Origin: Vespa crabro
Taxonomy: Eukaryota > Arthropoda > Insecta > Hymenoptera > Vespidae
Assembly (NCBI RefSeq): GCF_910589235.1
Contig: NW_025813663.1
Location: 124,001-188,000 of the forward strand
Direction of reading: 5' to 3'
DNA length: 64,000 nucleotides
Shown piece after piece: positions 26,599-39,897 of this stretch. The notes beneath the pieces were generated by a model. It searched no databases, had not been told where the DNA came from, and was given only the letters and a program-made list of their open reading frames with translations. The position numbers and the translations under genes were made by a program. How positions within the stretch are numbered: position 1 is the first letter of the stretch; every line of letters begins with the position of its first letter.

Positions 26599-28303
26599 TT
26601 ATCTTCGCATATACCGAAATTCGCGTATGTCGATTACGTTATTCGACAATTATCATATGAAAACGCGTATTTAAACATAGTAAAAACGTTATATTCTTGT
26701 TATATTCTTTATTCTGCATCGATGGAATATAAAATCATTGAAATTGAACGAGATTTCAAGTTTTCGTTTTTCGACGATACGCGTATATGAGCGAAAAATC
26801 GTATATACGATATGAAAGAATGTTAAAAACTTTGATTCCAATATAAAATAGATGTTTGATCTTATGAAATGCAATGTTCTGAATCGATTGGTAACATTTT
26901 TCTAACTGTGGCACAAGTATTATTAAAGATTTCACGATTTTATCTTCGCATATACCGAAATTCGCGTATGTCGATTACGTTTTTCGACAATTATCATATG
27001 AAAACGCGTATTTAAACATAGTAAAAACGTTATATTCTTGTTATATTCTTTATTCTGCATCGATAGAATATAAAATCATTGAAATTGAACGAGATTTCAA
27101 GTTTTCGTTTTTCGACGATAAGCGTATATGAGCGAAAAATCGTATATACGATATGAAAGAATGTTAAAAACTTTGATTCCAATATAAAGTAGATGTTTGA
27201 TCTTATGAAATGCAATGTTCTGAATCGATTGGTAACATTTTTCTAACTGTGGCACAAGTATTATTAAAGATTTCACGATTTTATCTTCGCATATACCGAA
27301 ATTCGCGTATGTCGATTACGTTTTTCGACAATTATCATATGAAAACGCTTATTTAAACATAGTAAAAACGTTATATTCTTGTTATATTCTTTAGTCTGCA
27401 TCGATAGAATATAAAATCATTGAAATTGAACGAGATTTCAAGTTTTCGTTTTTCGACGATACGCGTATATGAGCGAAAAATCGTATATACGATATGAAAG
27501 AATGTTAAAAACTTTGATTCCAATATAAAATAGATGTTTGATCTTATGAAATGCAATGTTCTGAATCGATTGGTAACATTTTTCTAACTGTGGCACAAGT
27601 ATTATTAAAGATTTCACGATTTTATCTTCGCATATACCGCAATTCGCGTATGTCGATTACGTTTTTCGACAATTATCATATGAAAACGCGTATTTAAACA
27701 TAGTAAAAACGTTATATTCTTGTTATATTCTTTATTCTGCATCGATAGAATATAAAATCATTGAAATTGAACGAGATTTCAAGTTTTCGTTTTTCGACGA
27801 TACGCGTATATGAGCGAAAAATCGTATATACGATATGAAAGAATGTTAAAAACTTTGATTCCAATATAAAATAGATGTTTGATCTTATGAAATGCAATGT
27901 TCTGAATCGATTGGTAACATTTTTCTAACTGTGGCACAAGTATTATTAAAGATTTCACGATTTTATCTTCGCATATACCGAAATTCGCGTATGTCGATTA
28001 CGTTTTTCGACAATTATCATATGAAAACGCGTATTTAAACATAGTAAAAACGTTATATTCTTGTTATATTCTTTATTCTGCATCGATAGAATATAAAATC
28101 ATTGAAATTGAACGAGATTTCAAGTTTTCGTTTTTCGACGATACGCGTATATGAGCGAAAAATCGTATATACGATATGAAAGAATGTTAAAAACTTTGAT
28201 TCCAATATAAAATAGATGTTTGATCTTATGAAATGCAATGTTCTGAATCGATTGGTAACATTTTTCTAACTGTGGCACAAGTATTATTAAAGATTTCACG
28301 ATT
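26599..28303. repeat. Nested 5-monomer higher-order repeat, copy 1 (monomers 79-83)
   Basis: The five monomers read as cgttattcg plus cgatggaat, gataagcg plus aaagtag, acgcttattt plus ttagtc, ccgcaattc, then near-consensus. The gataagcg variant is absent from the ancestral counterpart (monomer 40), so it arose before this 5-monomer unit was duplicated but after the two long blocks separated. Confidence 0.92.
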
Positions 28304-30008
28304 TTATCTTCGCATATACCGAAATTCGCGTATGTCGATTACGTTATTCGACAATTATCATATGAAAACGCGTATTTAAACATAGTAAAAACGTTATATT
28401 CTTGTTATATTCTTTATTCTGCATCGATGGAATATAAAATCATTGAAATTGAACGAGATTTCAAGTTTTCGTTTTTCGACGATACGCGTATATGAGCGAA
28501 AAATCGTATATACGATATGAAAGAATGTTAAAAACTTTGATTCCAATATAAAATAGATGTTTGATCTTATGAAATGCAATGTTCTGAATCGATTGGTAAC
28601 ATTTTTCTAACTGTGGCACAAGTATTATTAAAGATTTCACGATTTTATCTTCGCATATACCGAAATTCGCGTATGTCGATTACGTTTTTCGACAATTATC
28701 ATATGAAAACGCGTATTTAAACATAGTAAAAACGTTATATTCTTGTTATATTCTTTATTCTGCATCGATAGAATATAAAATCATTGAAATTGAACGAGAT
28801 TTCAAGTTTTCGTTTTTCGACGATAAGCGTATATGAGCGAAAAATCGTATATACGATATGAAAGAATGTTAAAAACTTTGATTCCAATATAAAGTAGATG
28901 TTTGATCTTATGAAATGCAATGTTCTGAATCGATTGGTAACATTTTTCTAACTGTGGCACAAGTATTATTAAAGATTTCACGATTTTATCTTCGCATATA
29001 CCGAAATTCGCGTATGTCGATTACGTTTTTCGACAATTATCATATGAAAACGCTTATTTAAACATAGTAAAAACGTTATATTCTTGTTATATTCTTTAGT
29101 CTGCATCGATAGAATATAAAATCATTGAAATTGAACGAGATTTCAAGTTTTCGTTTTTCGACGATACGCGTATATGAGCGAAAAATCGTATATACGATAT
29201 GAAAGAATGTTAAAAACTTTGATTCCAATATAAAATAGATGTTTGATCTTATGAAATGCAATGTTCTGAATCGATTGGTAACATTTTTCTAACTGTGGCA
29301 CAAGTATTATTAAAGATTTCACGATTTTATCTTCGCATATACCGCAATTCGCGTATGTCGATTACGTTTTTCGACAATTATCATATGAAAACGCGTATTT
29401 AAACATAGTAAAAACGTTATATTCTTGTTATATTCTTTATTCTGCATCGATAGAATATAAAATCATTGAAATTGAACGAGATTTCAAGTTTTCGTTTTTC
29501 GACGATACGCGTATATGAGCGAAAAATCGTATATACGATATGAAAGAATGTTAAAAACTTTGATTCCAATATAAAATAGATGTTTGATCTTATGAAATGC
29601 AATGTTCTGAATCGATTGGTAACATTTTTCTAACTGTGGCACAAGTATTATTAAAGATTTCACGATTTTATCTTCGCATATACCGAAATTCGCGTATGTC
29701 GATTACGTTTTTCGACAATTATCATATGAAAACGCGTATTTAAACATAGTAAAAACGTTATATTCTTGTTATATTCTTTATTCTGCATCGATAGAATATA
29801 AAATCATTGAAATTGAACGAGATTTCAAGTTTTCGTTTTTCGACGATACGCGTATATGAGCGAAAAATCGTATATACGATATGAAAGAATGTTAAAAACT
29901 TTGATTCCAATATAAAATAGATGTTTGATCTTATGAAATGCAATGTTCTGAATCGATTGGTAACATTTTTCTAACTGTGGCACAAGTATTATTAAAGATT
30001 TCACGATT
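28304..30008. repeat. Nested 5-monomer higher-order repeat, copy 2 (monomers 84-88)
   Basis: The same five-monomer marker series is repeated exactly 1705 bp downstream. I saw no difference between the two copies in the marker variants. Monomer 40 in the older block has extra private changes (taaatac, ttttatc) not found in either copy here. Confidence 0.92.
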
Positions 30009-32054
30009 TTATCTTCGCATATACCGAAATTCGCGTATGTCGATTACGTTTTTCGACAATTATCATATGAAAACGCGTATTTAAACATAGTAAAAACGTT
30101 ATATTCTTGTTATATTCTTTATTCTGCATCGATAGAATATAAAATCATTGAAATTGAACGAGATTTCAAGTTTTCGTTTTTCGACGATACGCGTATATGA
30201 GCGAAAAATCTTATATACGATATGAAAGAATGTTAAAAACTTTGATTCCATTATAAAATAGATGTTTGATCTTATGAAATGCAATGTTCTGAATCGATTG
30301 GTAACATTTTTCTAACTGTGGCACAAGTATTATTAAAGATTTCACGATTTTATCTTCGCATATACCGAAATTCGCGTATGTCGATTACGTTTTTCGACAA
30401 TTATCATATGAAAACGCGTATTTAAACATAGTAAAAACGTTATATTCTTGTTATATTCTTTATTCTGCATCGATAGAATATAAAATCATTGAAATTGAAC
30501 GAGATTTCAAGTTTTCGTTTTTCGACGATACGCGTATATGAGCGAAAAATCGTATATACGATATGAAAGAATGTTAAAAACTTTGATTCCAATATAAAAT
30601 AGATGTTTGATCTTATGAAATGCAATGTTCTGAATCGATTGGTAACATTTTTCTAACTGTGGCACAAGTATTATTAAAGATTTCACGATTTTATCTTCGC
30701 ATATACCGAAATTCGCGTATGTCGATTACGTTTTTCGACAATTATCATATGAAAACGCGTATTTAAACATAGTAAAAACGTTATATTCTTGTTATATTCT
30801 TTATTCTGCATCGATAGAATATAAAATCATTGAAATTGAACGAGATTTCAAGTTTTCGTTTTTCGACGATACGCGTATATGAGCGAAAAATCGTATATAC
30901 GATATGAAAGAATGTTAAAAACTTTGATTCCAATATAAAATAGATGTTTGATCTTATGAAATGCAATGTTCTGAATCGATTGGTAACATTTTTCTAACTG
31001 TGGCACAAGTATTATTAAAGATTTCACGATTTTATCTTCGCATATACCGAAATTCGCGTATGTCGATTAAGTTTTTCGACAATTATCATATGAAAACGCG
31101 TATTTAAACATAGTAAAAACGTTATATTCTTGTTATATTCTTTATTCTGCATCGATAGAATATAAAATCATTGAAATTGAACGAGATTTCAAGTTTTCGT
31201 TTTTCGACGATACGCGTATATGAGCGAAAAATCGTATATACGATATGAAAGAATGTTAAAAACTTTGATTCCAATATAAAATAGATGTTTGATCTTATGA
31301 AATGCAATGTTCTGAATCGATTGGTAACATTTTTCTAACTGTGGCACAAGTATTATTAAAGATTTCACGATTTTATCTTCGCATATACCGAAATTCGCGT
31401 ATGTCGATTACGTTTTTCGACAATTATCATATGAAAACGCGTATTTAAACATAGTAAAAACGTTATATTCTTGTTATATTCTTTATTCTGCATCGATAGA
31501 ATATAAAATCATTGAAATTGAACGAGATTTCAAGTTTTCGTTTTTCGACGATACGCGTATATGAGCGAAAAATCTTATATACGATATGAAAGAATGTTAA
31601 AAACTTTGATTCCATTATAAAATAGATGTTTGATCTTATGAAATGCAATGTTCTGAATCGATTGGTAACATTTTTCTAACTGTGGCACAAGTATTATTAA
31701 AGATTTCACGATTTTATCTTCGCATATACCGAAATTCGCGTATGTCGATTACGTTTTTCGACAATTATCATATGAAAACGCGTATTTAAACATAGTAAAA
31801 ACGTTATATTCTTGTTATATTCTTTATTCTGCATCGATAGAATATAAAATCATTGAAATTGAACGAGATTTCAAGTTTTCGTTTTTCGACGATACGCGTA
31901 TATGAGCGAAAAATCGTATATACGATATGAAAGAATGTTAAAAACTTTGATTCCAATATAAAATAGATGTTTGATCTTATGAAATGCAATGTTCTGAATC
32001 GATTGGTAACATTTTTCTAACTGTGGCACAAGTATTATTAAAGATTTCACGATT
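30009..32054. repeat. 4-monomer-spaced duplication (monomers 89-92, restarting at 93)
   Basis: Monomers 89 and 93 share the linked pair aatcttatat and ccattata, 1364 bp (four monomers) apart. The matching monomer 43 in block 1 has aatcttatat with ccagtata. Monomer 92 carries gattaag, as do monomers 46 and 48 in block 1. This fits a four-monomer unit (89-92) that began to repeat at 93. The right end is unclear because monomer 94 is near-consensus and monomer 95 belongs to the next co-linear run. Confidence 0.7.
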
Positions 32055-35000
32055 TTATCTTCGCATATACCGAAATTCGCGTATGTCGATTACGTTTTTC
32101 GACAATTATCATATGAAAACGCGTATTTAAACATAGTAAAAACGTTATATTCTTGTTATATTCTTTATTCTGCATCGATAGAATATAAAATCATTGAAAT
32201 TGAACGAGATTTCAAGATTTCGTTTTTCGACGATACGCGTATATGAGCGAAAAATCGTATATACGATATGAAAGAATGTTAAAAACTTTGATTCCAATAT
32301 AAAATAGATGTTTGATCTTATGAAATGCTATGTTCTGAATCGATTGATAACATTTTTCTAACTGTGGCACAAGTATTATTAAAGATTTCACGATTTTATC
32401 TTCGCATATACCGAAATTCGCGTATGTCGATTACGTTTTTCGACAATTATCATATGAAAACGCGTATTTAAACATAGTAAAAACGTTATATTCTTGTTAT
32501 ATTCTTTATTCTGCATCGATAGAATATAAAATCATTGAAATTGAACGAGATTTCAAGTTTTCGTTTTTCGACGATACGCGTATATGAGCGAAAAATCGTA
32601 TATACGATATGAAAGAATGTTAAAAACTTTGATTCCAATATAAAATAGATGTTTGATCTTATGAAATGCAATGTTCTGAATCGATTGGAAACATTTTTCT
32701 AACTGTGGCACAAGTATTATTAAAGATTTAACGATTTTATCTTCGCATATACCGAAATTCGCGTATGTCGATTACGTTTTTCGACAATTATCATATGAAA
32801 ACGCGTATTTAAACATAGTAAAAACGTTATATTCTTGTTATATTCTTTATTCTGCATCGATAGAATATAAAATCATTGAAATTGAACGAGATTTCAAGTT
32901 TTCGTTTTTCGACGATACGCGTATATGAGCGAAAAATCGTACATACGATATGAAAGAATGTTAAAAACTTTGATTCCAATATAAAATAGATGTTTGATCT
33001 TATGAAATGCAATGTTCTGAATCGATTGGTAACATTTTTCTAACTGTGGCACAAGTATTATTAAAGATTTCACGATTTTATCTTCGCATATACCGAAATT
33101 CGCGTATGTCGATTACGTTTTTCGACAATTATCATATGAAAACGCGTATTTAAACATAGTAAAAACGTTATATTCTTGTTATATTCTTTATTCTGCATCG
33201 ATAGAATATAAAATCATTGAAATTGAACGAGATTTCAAGTTTTCGTTTTTCGACGATACGCGTATATGAACGAAAAATCGTATATACGATATGGAAGAAT
33301 GTTAAAAACTTTGATTCCAATATAAAATAGATGTTTGATCTTATGAAATGCAATGTTCTGAATCGATTGGTAACATTTTTCTAACTGTGGCACAAGTATT
33401 ATTAAAGATTTCACGATTTTATCTTCGCATATACCGAAATTCGCGTATGTCGATTACGTTTTTCGACTATTATCATATGAAAACGCGTATTTAAACATAG
33501 TAAAAACGTTATATTCTTGTTATATTCTTTATTCTGCATCGATAGAATATAAAATCATTGAAATTGAACGAGATTTCAAGTTTTCGTTTTTCGACGATAC
33601 GCGTATATGAGCGAAAAATCGTATATACGATATGAAAGAATGTTAAAAACTTTGATTCCAATATAAAATAGATGTTTGATCTTATGAAATGCAATGTTCT
33701 GAATCGATTGGTAACATTTTTCTAACTGTCGCACAAGTATTATTAAAGATTTCACGATTTTATCTTCGCATATACCGAAATTCGCGTATGTCGATTACGT
33801 TTTTCGACAATTATCATATGAAAACGCGTATTTAAACATAGTAAAAACGTTATATTCTTGTTATATTCTTTATTCTGCATCGATAGAATATAAAATCATT
33901 GAAATTGAACGAGATTTCAAGTTTTCGTTTTTCGACGATACGCGTATATGAGCGAAAAATCGTATATACGATATGAAAGAATGTTAAAAACTTTGATTCC
34001 AATATAAAATAGATGTTTGATCTTATGAAATGCAATGTTCTGAATCGATTGGTAACATTTTTCTAACTGTGGCACAAGTATTATTAAAGATTTCACGATT
34101 TTATCTTCGCATATACCGAAATTCGCGTATGTCGATTACGTTTTTCGACAATTATCATATGAAAACGCGTATTTAAACATAGTAAAAACGTTATATTCTT
34201 GTTATATTCTTTATTCTGCATCGATAGAATATAAAATCATTGAAATTGAACGAGATTTCAAGTTTTCGTTTTTCGACGATACGCGTATATGAGCTAAAAA
34301 TCGTATATACGATATGAAAGAATGTTAAAAACTTTGATTCCAATATAAAATAGATGTTTGATCTTATGAAATGCAATGTTCTGAATCGATTGGTAACATT
34401 TTTCTAACTGTGGCACAAGTATTATTAAAGATTTCACGATTTTATCTTCGCATATACCGAAATTCGCGTATGTCGATTACGTTTTTCGACAATTATCATA
34501 TGAAAACGCGTATTTAAACATAGTAAAAACGTTATATTCTTGTTATATTCTTTATTCTGCATCGATAGAATATAAAATCATTGAAATTGAACGAGATTTC
34601 AAGTTTTCGTTTTTCGACGCTACGCGAATATGAGCGAAAAATCGTATATACGATATGAAAGAATGATAAAAACTTTGATTCCAATATAAAATAGATGTTT
34701 GATCTTATGAAATGCAATGATCTGAATCGATTGGTAACATTTTTCTAACTGTGGCACAAGTATTATTAAAGATTTCACGATTTTATCTTCGCATATACCG
34801 AAATTCGCGTATGTCGATTACGTTTTTCGACAATTATCATATGAAAACGCGTATTAAAACATAGTAAAAACGTTATATTCTTGTTATATTCTTTATTCTG
34901 CATCGATAGAATATAAAATCATTGAAATTGAACGAGATTTCAAGTTTTCGTTTTTCGACGATACGCGTATATGAGCGAAAAATCGTATATACGATATGAA

Positions 35001-38000
35001 AGAATGTTAAAAACTTTGATTCCAATATAAAATAGATGTTTGATCTTATGAAATGCAATGTTCTGAATCGATTGGTAACATTTTTCTAACTGTGGCACAA
35101 GTATTATTAAAGATTTCACGATTTTATCTTCGCATATACCGAAATTCGCGTATGTCGATTACGTTTTTCGACAATTATCATATGAAAACGCGTATTTAAA
35201 CATAGTAAAAACGTTATATTCTTGTTATATTCTTTATTCTGCATCGATAGAATATAAAATCATTGAAATTGAACGAGATTTCAAGTTTTCGTTTTTCGAC
35301 GATACGCGTATATGAGCGAAAAATCGTATATACGATATGAAAGAATGTTAAAAACTTTGATTCCAATATAAAATAGATGTTTGATCTTATGAAATGCAAT
35401 GTTCTGAATCGATTGGTAACATTTTTCTAACTGTGGCACAAGTATTATTAAAGATTTCACGATTTTATCTTCGCATATACCGAAATTCGCGTATGTCGAT
35501 TACGTTTTTCGACAATTATCATATGAAAACGCGTATTTAAACATAGTAAAAACGTTATATTCTTGTTATATTCTTTATTCTGCATCGATAGAATATAAAA
35601 TCATTGAAATTGAACGAGATTTCAAGTTTTCGTTTTTCGACGATACGCGTATATGAGCGAAAAATCGTATATACGATATGAAAGAATGTTAAAAACTTTG
35701 ATTCCAATATAAAATAGATGTTTGATCTTATGAAATGCAATGTTCTGAATCGATTGGTAACATTTTTCTAACTGTGGCACAAGTATTATTAAAGATTTCA
35801 CGATTTTATCTTCGCATATACCGAAATTCGCGTATGTCGATTACGTTTTTCGACAATTATCATATGAAAACGCGTATTTAAACATAGTAAAAACGTTATA
35901 TTCTTGTTATATTCTTTATTCTGCATCGATAGAATATAAAATCATTGAAATTGAACGAGATTTCAAGTTTTCGTTTTTCGACGATACGCGTATATGAGCG
36001 AAAAATCGTATATACGATATGAAAGAATGTTAAAAACTTTGATTCCAATATAAAATAGATGTTTGATGTTATGAAATGCAATGTTCTGAATCGATTGGTA
36101 ACATTTTTCTAACTGTGGCACAAGTATTATTAAAGATTTCACGATTTTATCTTCGCATATACCGAAATTCGCGTATGTCGATTACGTTTTTCGACAATTA
36201 TCATATGAAAACGCATATTTAAACATAGTAAAAACGTTATATTCTTGTTATATTCTTTATTCTGCATCGATAGAATATAAAATCATTGAAATTGAACGAG
36301 ATTTCAAGTTTTCGTTTTTCGACGATACGCGTATATGAGCGAAAAATCGTATATACGATATGAAAGAATGTTAAAAACTTTGATTCCAATATAAAATAGA
36401 TGTTTGATGTTATGAAATGCAATGTTCTGAATCGATTGGTAACATTTTTCTAACTGTGGCACAAGTATTATTAAAGATTTCACGATTTTATCTTCGCATA
36501 TACCGAAATTCGCGTATGTCGATTAGGTTTTTCGACAATTATCATATGAAAACGCGTATTTAAACATAGTAAAAACGTTATATTCTTGTTATATTCTTTA
36601 TTCTGCATCGATAGAATATAAAATCATTGAAATTGAACGAGATTTCAAGTTTTCGTTTTTCGACGATACGCGTATATGAGCGAAAAATCGTATATACGAT
36701 ATGAAAGGATGTTAAAAACTTTGATTCCAATATAAAATAGATGTTTGATCTTATGAAATGCAATGTTCTGAATCGATTGGTAACATTTTTCTAACTGTGG
36801 CACAAGTATTATTAAAGATTTCACGATTTTATCTTCGCATATACCGAAATTCGCGTATGTCGATTACGTTTTTCGACAATTATCATATGAAAACGCGTAT
36901 TTAAACATAGTAAAAACGTTATATTCTTGTTATATTCTTTATTCTGCATCGATAGAATATAAAATCATTGAAATTGAACGAGATTTCAAGTTTTCGTTTT
37001 TCGACGATACGCGTATATGAGCGAAAAATCGTATATACGATATGAAAGAATGTTAAAAACTTTGATTCCAATATAAAATAGATGTTTGATCTTATGAAAT
37101 GCAATGTTCTGAATCGATTGGTAACATTTTTCTAACTGTGGCACAAGTATTATTAAAGATTTCACGATTTTATCTTCGCATATACCGAAATTCGCGTATG
37201 TCGATTACGTTTTTCGACAATTATCATATGAAAACGCGTATTTAAACATAGTAAAAACGTTATATTCTTGTTATATTCTTTATTCTGCATCGATAGAATA
37301 TAAAATCATTGAAATTGAACGAGATTTCAAGTTTTCGTTTTTCGACGCTACGCGAATATGAGCGAAAAATCGTATATACGATATGAAAGAATGATAAAAA
37401 CTTTGATTCCAATATAAAATAGATGTTTGATCTTATGAAATGCAATGATCTGAATCGATTGGTAACATTTTTCTAACTGTGGCACAAGTATTATTAAAGA
37501 TTTCACGATTTTATCTTCGCATATACCGAAATTCGCGTATGTCGATTACGTTTTTCGACAATTATCATATGAAAACGCGTATTTAAACATAGTAAAAACG
37601 TTATATTCTTGTTATATTCTTTATTCTGCATCGATAGAATATAAAATCAATGAAATTGAACGAGATTTCAAGTTTTCGTTTTTCGACGATACGCGTATAT
37701 GAGCGAAAAATCGTATATACGATATGAAAGAATGTTAAAAACTTTGATTCCAATATAAAATAGATGTTTGATGTTATGAAATGCAATGTTCTGAATCGAT
37801 TGGTAACATTTTTCTAACTGTGGCACAAGTATTATTAAAGATTTCACGATTTTATCTTCGCATATACCGAAATTCGCGTATGTCGATTACGTTTTTCGAC
37901 AATTATCATATGAAAACGCGTATTTAAACATAGTAAAAACGTTATATTCTTGTTATATTCTTTATTCTGCATCGATAGAATATAAAATCATTGAAATTGA

Positions 38001-39897
38001 ACGAGATTTCAAGTTTTCGTTTTTCGACGATACGCGTATATGAGCGATAAATCGTATATACGATATGAAAGAATGTTAAAAACTTTGATTCCAATATAAA
38101 ATAGATGTTTGATCTTATGAAATGCAATGTTCTGAATCGATTGGTAACATTTTTCTAACTGTGGCACAAGTATTATTAAAGATTTCACGATTTTATTTTC
38201 GCATATACCGCAATTCGCGTATGTCGATTACGTTTTTCGACAATTATCATATGAAAACGCGTATTTAAACATAGTAAAAACGTTATATTCTTGTTATATT
38301 CTTTATTCTGCATCGATAGAATATAAAATCATTGAAATTGAACGAGATTTCAAGTTTTCGTTTTTCGACGATACGCGTATATGAGCGAAAAATCGTATAT
38401 ACGATATGAAAGAATGTTAAAAACTTTGATTCCAATATAAAATAGATGTTTGATCTTATGAAATGCAATGTTCTGAATCGATTGGTAACATTTTTCTAAC
38501 TGTGGCACAAGTATTATTAAAGATTTCACGATTTTATCTTCGCATATACCGAAATTCGCGTATGTCGATTACGTTTTTCGACAATTATCATATGAAAACG
38601 CGTATTTAAACATAGTAAAAACGTTATATTCTTGTTATATTCTTTATTCTGCATCGATAGAATATAAAATCATTGAAATTGAACGAGATTTCAAGTTTTC
38701 GTTTTTCGACGATACGCGTATATGAGCGAAAAATCGTATATACGATATGAAAGAATGTTAAAAACTTTGATTCCAATATAAAATAGATGTTTGATCTTAT
38801 GAAATGCAATGTTCTGAATCGATTGGTAACATTTTTCTAACTGTGGCACAAGTATTATTAAAGATTTCACGATTTTATCTTCGCATATACCGAAATTCGC
38901 GTATGTCGATTACGTTTTTCGACAATTATCATATGAAAACGCGTATTTAAACATAGTAAAAACGTTATATTCTTGTTATATTCTTTATTCTGCATCGATT
39001 GAATATAAAATCATTGAAATTGAACGAGATTTCAAGTTTTCGTTTTTCGACGATACGCGTATATGAGCGAAAAATCGTATATACGATATGAAAGAATGTT
39101 AAAAACTTTGATTCCAATATAAAATAGTTGTTTGATCTTATGAAATGCAATGTTCTGAATCGATTGGTAACATTTTTCTAACTGTGGCACAAGTATTATT
39201 AAAGATTTCACGATTTTATCTTCGCATATACCGAAATTCGCGTATGTCGATTACGTTTTTCGACAATTATCATATGAAAACGCGTATTTAAACATAGTAA
39301 AAACGTTATATTCTTGTTATATTCTTTATTCTGCATCGATAGAATATAAAATCATTGAAATTGAACGAGATTTCAAGTTTTCGTTTTTCGACGATACGCG
39401 TATATGAGCGAAAAATCGTATATACGATATGAAAGAATGTTAAAAACTTTGATTCCAATATAAAATAGATGTTTGATCTTATGAAATGCAATGTTCTGAA
39501 TCGATTGGTAACATTTTTCTAACTGTGGCACAAGTATTATTAAAGATTTCACGATTTTATTTTCGCATATACCGCAATTCGCGTATGTCGATTACGTTTT
39601 TCGACAATTATCATATGAAAACGCGTATTTAAACATAGTAAAAACGTTATATTCTTGTTATATTCTTTATTCTGCATCGATAGAATATAAAATCATTGAA
39701 ATTGAACGAGATTTCAGGTTTTCGTTTTTCGACGATACGCGTATATGAGCGAAAAATCGTATATACGATATGAAAGAATGTTAAAAACTTTGATTCCAAT
39801 ATAAAATAGATGTTTGATCTTATGAAATGCAATGTTCTGAATCGATTGGTAACATTTTTCTAACTGTGGCACAAGTATTATTAAAGATTTCACGATT
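32055..39897. repeat. Best-preserved co-linear run of long block, copy 2 (monomers 95-117)
   Basis: This run follows monomers 51-72 marker by marker. It contains one extra monomer: 106 and 107 both carry gatgttatg, where block 1 has only monomer 62, so the offset moves from 44 to 45 there. Private changes include caagatttcg (95), gagctaaaa (101), an attaaaac change in 103, acgcatattt (107) and atcaatg (111). Confidence 0.9.

Larger units (their letters stand above)
25235..39897. repeat. Long higher-order block, copy 2 (monomers 75-117, 43 monomers)
   Basis: This is the co-linear counterpart of 8185-24552. Tracking shared markers gives offsets of 50 monomers (27 to 77), 40 (39 to 79), 45 (39 to 84), 46 (43 to 89 and 46 to 92), 50 (43 to 93), 44 (51 to 95) and 45 (62 to 107, 63 to 108, 72 to 117). 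The steps are -10, +5, +1, +4, -6 and +1 monomers, a net -5, which agrees with 48 against 43 monomers. Every step is a whole number of monomers. Confidence 0.88.
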
